A stretch of DNA of 5,032 nucleotides from Candidatus Nealsoniibacteriota bacterium. Its GTDB lineage: Bacteria; Patescibacteriota; Minisyncoccia; Minisyncoccales; GWA2-38-27. This document shows positions 1 through 4,448 of this stretch, in pieces. How positions within the stretch are numbered: position 1 is the first letter of the stretch; each line of letters starts with the position of its first letter. The stretch lies in assembly GCA_003556925.1 (NCBI GenBank), contig PWQC01000038.1, forward strand, positions 1 to 5,032, read 5' to 3'. A program made the position numbers and the translations under genes. The notes beneath the pieces were generated by a model. That model did no database searches. It was not told where the DNA came from and worked only from the letters and a program-made list of their open reading frames with translations.

Positions 1-49
1 AAAAGAAAGGATAAAAGAGTTTCAAGAAAATATTCATTTGGAATAAAAG

Positions 50-78
50 AGGGGAGATCGAAATCTTCAATCTCCCCT
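50..78 (-). terminator. Rho-independent terminator of the downstream lipoprotein gene
   Basis: A 9-bp perfect stem (plus-strand AGGGGAGAT at 50-58 pairing with ATCTCCCCT at 70-78) encloses an 11-base loop. Read on the minus strand it is followed by the T-rich run TCTTTTATTCC. It begins 5 bases after the TGA stop of the lipoprotein gene at 84-428. Stem length, 11-base loop and loop edges (cga...ttca on the plus strand) match the terminator at 503-531, so the terminator seems to have been duplicated with the gene. Confidence 0.85.
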
Positions 79-83
79 TATCT

Positions 84-428
84 TCATCTTATTCTCCTGA
101 AAGTGGATATTCTCCACAGTTGAGGGCCTCCATCTCTTCGGCCACGAACCCTAAAACTGGTCGTCCCGATAATTTCGAAGTAATAATATACCTGAACGAT
201 GAGGTACTCTCCGTCACCAAGTCCGGTAATTATCTTCTCTTCTCCCGGAAAAAACCAGGTCTCCTTAGAGCTACCCCAGGATCGATAAACAACTTTCACG
301 TTATAAGGAAGGTTGTTTATCACTTGAACCCTTTCACCGTAGCGAACAATGGGTTCACCGCTGACATAGACTTCTTCGCAGCCGGTAAAAAGCAAAAGAG
401 CCAAAACAACCAAAGCCAACGTTTTCAT
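84..428 (-). CDS. Small lipoprotein, second of a tandem paralogous pair, unknown function
   Basis: This 114-residue protein starts with a lipoprotein signal peptide: MK, a hydrophobic stretch (residues 4-14) and a lipobox ending FTGC with the acceptor cysteine at 17. It should be exported by Sec, lipidated and anchored on the outer face of the cytoplasmic membrane. After the cysteine come GEPIVRYGERVQVIN (about 24-38) and alternating hydrophobic residues with turn-like PGEE and GLGDGEY, which suggest a small beta-sandwich; the fold is inference. The tail is basic and ends QLWRISTFRRIR. The protein is about 45% identical by hand alignment to the neighbour at 537-872, most strongly in YGERVQVIN and the tail. 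The ATG is supported by a purine-rich site (GGGGAGGGG) 5 bases upstream. It has its own promoter and terminator, so it is probably monocistronic. I do not recognise the family and assign no function. Confidence 0.85.
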   Translation of the reverse strand: MKTLALVVLALLLFTGCEEVYVSGEPIVRYGERVQVINNLPYNVKVVYRSWGSSKETWFFPGEEKIITGLGDGEYLIVQVYYYFEIIGTTSFRVRGRRDGGPQLWRISTFRRIR

Positions 429-431
429 TTT

Positions 432-440
432 CCCCTCCCC
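432..440 (-). promoter_or_regulatory. Shine-Dalgarno site of the lipoprotein gene at 84-428
   Basis: The minus strand reads GGGGAGGGG followed by AAA and the ATG at 426-428. Its central GGAGG lies 5 bases from the start codon. This fixes the start and contrasts with tsaD and valS, which have no visible Shine-Dalgarno site. Confidence 0.7.
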
Positions 441-468
441 TTTTTAAAATATCAAAGAGCTCTACTTT

Positions 469-497
469 TTTAAATCATAATTCTCAATGGTTGTCAA
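469..497 (-). promoter_or_regulatory. Sigma70-like promoter of the lipoprotein gene at 84-428
   Basis: A perfect -35 box TTGACA (492-497, minus strand) is followed by a 17-base spacer and a weaker -10 box TTTAAA (469-474, 4 of 6 consensus bases). Transcription would start near 462, about 35 bases before the ATG. The -35 box directly abuts the T-run of the preceding gene's terminator. The -10 box is the uncertain part. Confidence 0.55.
484..493. repeat. 10-bp direct repeat, copy 1, at the lipoprotein cassette boundary
   Basis: TCAATGGTTG here recurs exactly at 927-936, 443 bases away, at the same place relative to the following lipoprotein gene (around its -35 region). Flanking bases also partly match. 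It probably marks the upstream limit of the duplicated unit. Confidence 0.55.
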
Positions 498-502
498 ATA
501 AA

Positions 503-531
503 AGAGGGAGTCGATTAGTTCAACTCCCTCT
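503..531 (-). terminator. Rho-independent terminator of the upstream lipoprotein gene
   Basis: A 9-bp perfect stem (plus-strand AGAGGGAGT at 503-511 with ACTCCCTCT at 523-531) has an 11-base loop and, on the minus strand, a trailing TTTTATTT. It starts 5 bases after the TGA at 537-539. Architecture and spacing match the terminator at 50-78. Its T-run merges into the TTGACA -35 box of the next gene. Confidence 0.88.
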
Positions 532-536
532 GTTTT

Positions 537-872
537 TCACCTCAACCTTCTAAACGAGGTGATCTTCCACAACTGAGATCTCCGATTCCTTCGGGAACGA
601 ACCCGAATTTCCTGGATCCCCAGCAATTCTCCCTCTTCGCTATAAACCCGAGCAACGAGGTGTTCTCCTTGCCTGAGTCCCTGAAAGATTCCTTCTTGCC
701 CGGAACCCAGGCTTCCGATCTTTCGGGTCTGATAAGTAATATCAACCCGATTTTTCAGGCCGTTAATGACCTGAACCCTTTCGCCGTAGCGAATGATTGG
801 TTGTCCACCAATTTCGGTCGTCACACAACCGGTAAAAAAAACCACTGCCAACACCACCAGAATCGCTTTCAT
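537..872 (-). CDS. Small lipoprotein, first of a tandem paralogous pair, unknown function
   Basis: The 111-residue product has a lipoprotein signal peptide (hydrophobic residues 4-13, lipobox FTGC, acceptor Cys16), so it should be a membrane-anchored extracytoplasmic lipoprotein. Next come GQPIIRYGERVQVIN (about 22-36), strand-like segments (VDITY, HLVARVY, LLGIQEIRVR) separated by glycine turns, and a very basic last 22 residues with ten Arg/Lys and no acidic residue, ending QLWKITSFRRLR. The paralogue at 84-428 is about 45% identical; lipobox, YGERVQVIN and tail are the conserved blocks. The start is set by AAGGAGG 5 bases before ATG. Promoter and terminator are both evident, so the gene is an independent unit. 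Its GC content (49% over 541-840, hand count) exceeds that of tsaD, hinting at transfer or different codon pressure. No family recognised; binding to an anionic surface polymer is a possibility only. Confidence 0.87.
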   Translation of the reverse strand: MKAILVVLAVVFFTGCVTTEIGGQPIIRYGERVQVINGLKNRVDITYQTRKIGSLGSGQEGIFQGLRQGEHLVARVYSEEGELLGIQEIRVRSRRNRRSQLWKITSFRRLR

Positions 873-877
873 TTCAA

Positions 878-884
878 CCTCCTT
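878..884 (-). promoter_or_regulatory. Strong Shine-Dalgarno site of the lipoprotein gene at 537-872
   Basis: The minus strand reads AAGGAGG, a full match to the anti-Shine-Dalgarno core, 5 bases before the ATG at 870-872. It decides the start and suggests efficient translation. Confidence 0.85.
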
Positions 885-901
885 GTTAAGTTACTACCTA
901 T

Positions 902-930
902 TGTATATCACAAAACATATATTCTGTCAA
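902..930 (-). promoter_or_regulatory. Strong sigma70-like promoter of the lipoprotein gene at 537-872
   Basis: TTGACA (925-930, perfect -35) and TATACA (902-907, 5 of 6 for -10) are separated by exactly 17 bases on the minus strand. Transcription would start near 895, giving a leader of about 22 bases that contains the Shine-Dalgarno site. The promoter lies inside the last codons of the truncated amidotransferase frame, which shows that this end of the frame is no longer under protein-coding selection or has been replaced. Confidence 0.75.
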
Positions 931-936
931 TGGTTG
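927..936. repeat. 10-bp direct repeat, copy 2, at the lipoprotein cassette boundary
   Basis: This is the exact copy of TCAATGGTTG at 484-493. It overlaps the -35 box of the promoter at 902-930 and lies within the last codons of the amidotransferase remnant. That suggests the final dozen codons of the remnant derive from the lipoprotein cassette, not from the amidotransferase. Confidence 0.55.
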
Positions 937-1109
937 AAGCTCTTTTATTCTTTCCCACAGATCTTTTTCACTTTCTTTTTCCGATAGACTAAATTCGCCC
1001 GAACCGCCCAAGATAATCTTTTCAAAAAGAGAAAAATTATCTCTTAAAATGCTTGAATCTTCTTTAAAGATATTAATAAATTCAAGTTTTTTTATCTTTC
1101 TCGAAAAAC

Positions 1110-1131
1110 ATCGCCTCTCATGAGATGCGAT
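1110..1131. repeat. 22-bp palindrome with one mismatched pair
   Basis: The plus strand ATCGCCTCTCATGAGATGCGAT is a 22-base inverted repeat with no spacer and one mismatched position; the centre TCTCATGAGA is perfect. It lies inside the amidotransferase remnant, covering codons for about residues 16-23 (IASHERRC). It could be an operator-like site or a coincidence of codons. Confidence 0.4.
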
Positions 1132-1228
1132 TCTCTCGTCTTTCCTGAATTGAACTAAAAGAATCTTTTTAAACATCTCTTCTGTCTCTTCTTTTTCTCT
1201 TTAAAAGATTTGAAGAGGGCAGAATTTA

Positions 1229-1303
1229 TGGCGACCCCACGGGGAGTCGAACCCCGGTTTTCAGGATGAAAACCTGATGTCCTAACCGCTAGACGATGGG
1301 GTC
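1229..1303 (-). tRNA. tRNA-Glu (anticodon UUC)
   Basis: The minus strand folds into a complete 75-base cloverleaf. The acceptor stem is GACCCCA with TGGGGTC, the D stem GTCT with GGAC, the anticodon stem TCAGG with CCTGA around loop TTTTCAT, and the T stem CGGGG with CCCCG around TTCGACT. The anticodon TTC (plus-strand 1268-1270) reads GAA and GAG. The discriminator base is G and the CCA end is encoded (1229-1231). It charges glutamate for translation. It is divergent from tsaD; glutamate tRNA is not a t6A substrate, since t6A is found in tRNAs reading ANN codons, so the pairing is positional, not a substrate relation. Confidence 0.97.
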
Positions 1304-1312
1304 ATCGGGCCA

Positions 1313-1341
1313 ATGATAACCTAAAGATTGAAAAAAATCAA
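1313..1341 (-). promoter_or_regulatory. Probable promoter of tRNA-Glu
   Basis: On the minus strand TTGATT (1336-1341, 4 of 6) and TATCAT (1313-1318, 5 of 6) are spaced by 17 bases. The predicted start, near 1306, lies about 3 bases before the mature 5' end of the tRNA, a tight arrangement compatible with a very short leader removed by RNase P. Confidence 0.6.
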
Positions 1342-1356
1342 GAAAAAAGATAAGAT
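1328..1356 (+). promoter_or_regulatory. Possible promoter of the tsaD-valS-prsW operon
   Basis: TTGAAA (1328-1333, 5 of 6) and TAAGAT (1351-1356, 4 of 6) are 17 bases apart. The predicted start falls on or next to the tsaD ATG at 1363, which would give a leaderless mRNA; no Shine-Dalgarno sequence is visible before that ATG. The region is A-rich, so chance matches are easy and the call is tentative. Its spacer overlaps the -35 box of the divergent tRNA promoter. Confidence 0.4.
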
Positions 1357-1362
1357 TAGGCT

Positions 1363-2448
1363 ATGACTATTTTAGGAATTGAAACATCTTGCGATGATAC
1401 CTGTTGCGCTATCTTAAAAAAAGGGAGAGAGTTCGAGGTTCTTGCCAACATTATCTCTTCCCAAGTTATGGTTCATCGGCCCTGGCAGGGGGTATACCCC
1501 GCTTTGGCCAAAAGAGAACATGAAAAAAACTTAGTTCCGGTCTTAAAAAGAGCCTTGAAAGAGGCGGGCTTTTTAACAGAAGGCAAAGTTAATTTTTCAA
1601 GAAAAGAGATTGATGAAATTCTATCCCGTAATCCTGAATTGTGTAAAAAAACAAACAATTTTTTAAAAAGATATAAAGGGCCCAAGATAGATGCTCTAAC
1701 TGTTACGGAGGGACCAGGCTTAGAGCCTTGCCTGTGGACGGGAATGAATTTTGTTAAAGCGCTCTCTTCGGCCTGGAAGATTCCCATTATTCCGACCAAT
1801 CATCTGAAGGCTCACCTTTTTGTTAACTTCTTGAACAATAAGATCTCTTTTCCTTCACTGGGTTTAATCGTCTCCGGAGGACACACTCAGCTAATCTTAA
1901 TGAAAGACAAAAAAGACTTTAGGCTCTTAGGAGAGACAAGGGACGACGCAGCCGGTGAATGTTTTGATAAGACCGCCAGGCTCTTAAAATTAAACTACCC
2001 GGGAGGACCAGAGATAGAAAAAAGAGCTAAATTAACTAAAAAAACCTCTCTCTCCCTGCCCCGACCAATGATATATTCCCAAGATTATGACTTTAGCTTT
2101 TCCGGTTTAAAGACGGCTGTTCTTTATGAGGTTAAAAAGAGAAGATTAAATAAAAGCTTTGTTAATGAGATGGCTAAAGAGACTCAACAAGCCATCATCG
2201 ATGTCTTAATAAAAAAAACGATTAAAGCGGCCAGAGACTTCAAAGTAAAGTCGATCGTTCTGGGAGGAGGAGTAATCGCCAATAAAGAAATACAGAGACA
2301 GTTTAAAAAAAGAGTACCCTTCCCCTTAGTCTTTCCTCCTTCTCAACTCTGCGCCGATAACGCTTTAATGACTTGCTTGGCCGCTTACTATAGTAACAAA
2401 AGAGAAAACTGGAAAAAAATAAAAGTAAATGCTAATCTGAATATATGA
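1363..2448 (+). CDS. tsaD: tRNA N6-adenosine threonylcarbamoyltransferase TsaD
   Basis: TsaD transfers the threonylcarbamoyl group from threonylcarbamoyl-AMP to A37 of tRNAs reading ANN codons, working in the cytoplasm with TsaB and TsaE. The 361-residue product shows the family motifs in order: GIETSCDDT (5-13), GVYPALAKREH (43-53), TEGPGLEP (115-122), NHLKAH with metal-ligand histidines 147 and 151, SGGHTQL (171-177), DDAAGECFDKTARLL (194-208), DFSFSGLKTA (243-252), GGGVIANK (301-308) and CADNAL with metal-ligand Asp332. A segment of about 35 residues (about 73-108) between KREH and the GPGL loop is extra relative to typical bacterial TsaD. The GPGLEPCLW loop and this insert resemble Parcubacteria homologues. 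The start gives the expected MTILGIETS; no Shine-Dalgarno site precedes it. The stop overlaps the valS start (ATGA), so the two are probably translationally coupled. Confidence 0.96.
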   Translation: MTILGIETSCDDTCCAILKKGREFEVLANIISSQVMVHRPWQGVYPALAKREHEKNLVPVLKRALKEAGFLTEGKVNFSRKEIDEILSRNPELCKKTNNFLKRYKGPKIDALTVTEGPGLEPCLWTGMNFVKALSSAWKIPIIPTNHLKAHLFVNFLNNKISFPSLGLIVSGGHTQLILMKDKKDFRLLGETRDDAAGECFDKTARLLKLNYPGGPEIEKRAKLTKKTSLSLPRPMIYSQDYDFSFSGLKTAVLYEVKKRRLNKSFVNEMAKETQQAIIDVLIKKTIKAARDFKVKSIVLGGGVIANKEIQRQFKKRVPFPLVFPPSQLCADNALMTCLAAYYSNKRENWKKIKVNANLNI

Positions 2449-4448
2449 ATAAGCATCATCAACCCCAAGAGATAGAAGAAAGAATATATCGCTTTTGGGA
2501 AAAGAAAAATCTATTCAATCCGGATATCCTTCACTATAAGAAGAGATACACGGTCGTTCTGCCTCCTCCAAATGTTACCGGCCGACTCCATATGGGACAC
2601 GCCTTAAACGGCGTTTGTCAAGATGTTATTGTAAGGCAAAAAAGAATGCAGGGTTTTAAAACTTTATGGCTGCCCGGAACCGATCATGCCGGCATCGCCA
2701 CTCAGAACGTAGTAGAAAAAGACTTAAAGAAAAGAGGCCTTACCAGGTTCGATTTAGGAAAAAAAGAGTTTATTAAGAAGGTCTGGCAATGGAAGAAAGA
2801 ATACGGCAATATTATCTTGGGCCAATACAAAAAGATGGGCGTCTCTTGTGACTGGTCAAGAACAAGATTTACCATGGACAAGGAATATGCCAAAAGAGTA
2901 AAAGAAGCTTTCTTACATTATTATAAAAAAGGATGGATCTATCAGGCAAACAGAGCCGTAAATTGGTGCCCCAGATGCCAAACCAGTCTCTCTGACTTAG
3001 AGCTGGAACACAAAGAAGAGAAGACAAATCTTTGGTATATAAAATATCCCCTTAAAGAGAGTAGAGGATTTATTACCGTGGCGACTACCCGACCGGAGAC
3101 AATGTTAGGAGACACGGCAATCGCCGTTAATCCAAAAGACGAAAGGTATAAAAACATTAAAGATAAAAAAGTCATTCTTCCTCTCCAAAACAGAGAGATC
3201 CCCATCGTTCAAGATCGCTTGATCGAAATGGATTTCGGTACCGGAGCGGTAAAAGTAACGCCGGCTCACGACTTAAGAGACGAGCAGATTAAGAACAACC
3301 ACGAATTAAAAAGTGTTCAGATAATCTCAGAGAAAGGCTTAATGAATGAAGAGTGCCCTAAAAAATATCAAGGGTTAAAAACAGACCAAGCCAGAGAGGA
3401 AGTTATTAAAGATTTAAAAAAGATTAATTTATTGGAGAAAGTAGAAGATTATGTCCACGCTGTCCCAAAGTGTTATCGTTGTAATTCAACTATTGAAATT
3501 ATCCCTTCCCTTCAATGGTTTCTAAAGATGGACGAATTAGCCAAGAAAGCCCTGGAGCCTGTTCAGAAAAAAAAGATAAAATTTTATCCAAACAACTTTA
3601 AAAAATCATACATCAATTGGTTAAAAGACGTTAAGGACTGGTGTATTTCAAGGCAGATATGGTGGGGTCACGAAATACCGATAAAGAAAGAAACGGACGT
3701 CTTGGACACTTGGTTCAGCTCCGCTCTCTGGCCCTTCGCCACTATGAATGAAAAAGATTTTAAAACTTTTTATCCCACCGACACACTCTTTACCGCCAGA
3801 GATATTATTAATTTCTGGGTAGTGAGGATGGTCTTTTCCGGCCAAGAGTTCACCAATAAACTTCCTTTTAGCAAGGTCTACATTCACCCGACCGTTTTAA
3901 CTAAAGACGGACAAAGAATGTCAAAGTCCTTGGGAACGGGCATCGACCCGATCTCTTTGATTGATCGATATGGAGCGGATGCTACTCGTTTCGGCTTGGC
4001 TTATCAAGTGACCGGCGGCCAAGATCTTAAGTTTTCCGAAGAAACCATCTTAATGGCCAAAAAGTTCTGCAATAAATTATGGAACGCCTCAAGGTTCGTT
4101 CTCTTGCAGTGTCCTAAAAAAAATTACTCTATGACAAGCATAACTGCCAAGACAAGCCATGATAGAAGAATCTTGAAAAAATTGATAGAGACCAAAAAGG
4201 GAGTAGAAAAAGACTTAGAAGTATTTTCCTATGGAAAGGCAAGCCATAAGATATATCACTTTTTCTGGCACGATTTTTGCGATATCTATATCGAAAAGTC
4301 AAAGAAAGAAAAAAACGAAAAGATTTTGATCTACACTCTTTTCAGTCTCTTGAAGATACTTCATCCTTTTACTCCCTTTATCACTGAAGAGATATATCAA
4401 AAGCTTCCTATCAAGAAAAAAGAGAGCTTAATGATAGAAAAATGGTAA
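2445..4448 (+). CDS. valS: Valyl-tRNA synthetase, compact form
   Basis: This class Ia synthetase activates valine with ATP, charges tRNA-Val and clears mischarged threonine. The 667 residues show the ValRS signature PPPNVTGRLHMGHAL (40-54; HMGH is the HIGH motif), GTDHAGIATQ (78-87), a zinc knuckle pair CPRC (175-178) and CYRC (343-346), CP1 editing motifs TTRPET (214-219) and GTGAVKVTPAHD (265-276), ISRQIWWGH (401-409), DVLDTWFSS (418-426), RMSKS (491-495, Lys replaced by Arg in the KMSKS motif) and a helical anticodon-binding domain with HPFTPFITEEI (640-650). Usual bacterial ValRS has about 880-950 residues. Here the cysteine-containing segment normally between WWGH.IP and DVLDTWFSS is reduced to about five residues, and the C-terminal coiled-coil arm is absent: the protein ends at MIEKW. 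The next gene overlaps this end, so no frameshift explains the shortness. The start overlaps tsaD by 4 bases and fits the family. Confidence 0.95.
   Translation: MNKHHQPQEIEERIYRFWEKKNLFNPDILHYKKRYTVVLPPPNVTGRLHMGHALNGVCQDVIVRQKRMQGFKTLWLPGTDHAGIATQNVVEKDLKKRGLTRFDLGKKEFIKKVWQWKKEYGNIILGQYKKMGVSCDWSRTRFTMDKEYAKRVKEAFLHYYKKGWIYQANRAVNWCPRCQTSLSDLELEHKEEKTNLWYIKYPLKESRGFITVATTRPETMLGDTAIAVNPKDERYKNIKDKKVILPLQNREIPIVQDRLIEMDFGTGAVKVTPAHDLRDEQIKNNHELKSVQIISEKGLMNEECPKKYQGLKTDQAREEVIKDLKKINLLEKVEDYVHAVPKCYRCNSTIEIIPSLQWFLKMDELAKKALEPVQKKKIKFYPNNFKKSYINWLKDVKDWCISRQIWWGHEIPIKKETDVLDTWFSSALWPFATMNEKDFKTFYPTDTLFTARDIINFWVVRMVFSGQEFTNKLPFSKVYIHPTVLTKDGQRMSKSLGTGIDPISLIDRYGADATRFGLAYQVTGGQDLKFSEETILMAKKFCNKLWNASRFVLLQCPKKNYSMTSITAKTSHDRRILKKLIETKKGVEKDLEVFSYGKASHKIYHFFWHDFCDIYIEKSKKEKNEKILIYTLFSLLKILHPFTPFITEEIYQKLPIKKKESLMIEKW

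Larger units (their letters stand above)
898..1176 (-). pseudogene. Truncated class I glutamine amidotransferase-like gene (N-terminal part only)
   Basis: The frame encodes 92 residues beginning MFKKILLVQFRKDE, with HERRCF (about 19-24) and IILGGSGEFSLSE (about 55-67). These match the start of GMP-synthase-type class I amidotransferase domains, where a GGSGE loop is followed by the nucleophile motif GICFGHQ and later by a His-Glu pair. Here the protein stops at about residue 92, before the nucleophile motif, against a usual 190-240 residues, so it cannot be an active glutaminase. No remainder is visible downstream; the lipoprotein promoter starts within its last codons instead. The ATG fits the family start but has only a weak purine-rich stretch upstream. 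It lies 52 bases after tRNA-Glu on the same strand with no terminator between, so it may be read through from the tRNA promoter. A short expressed protein with another role cannot be excluded. Confidence 0.65.

Noticed and set aside
1..49. Possible third lipoprotein cassette starting left of the first terminator (TTGAAA on the minus strand at 20-25)
   Set aside because: Only a lone -35-like box is visible; the matching -10 position falls outside the window and the 10-bp cassette repeat is not present.
120..473. Plus-strand open frame of 117 codons opposite the lipoprotein gene at 84-428
   Set aside because: It is antisense to a gene with signal peptide, Shine-Dalgarno site, promoter and terminator, and it shows no family motif or ribosome site of its own.
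660..992. Plus-strand open frame of 110 codons over the second lipoprotein gene and its promoter
   Set aside because: It overlaps the better supported minus-strand gene and promoter, has no upstream ribosome site and no recognisable domain.
1177..1228. Terminator between tRNA-Glu and the amidotransferase remnant
   Set aside because: Only a weak 5-bp CTCTT/AAGAG pairing without a T-run is present, which is not enough for a rho-independent terminator.
1229..1303. tRNA-Glu as attachment site for an integrated element covering the region to the left
   Set aside because: No integrase gene and no second copy of the tRNA 3' end were seen in the window, so there is no support beyond the neighbouring gene remnant.
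3648..3887. Minus-strand open frame inside valS
   Set aside because: It is antisense to the conserved catalytic region between ISRQIWWGH and the RMSKS motif, which fully explains the sequence.
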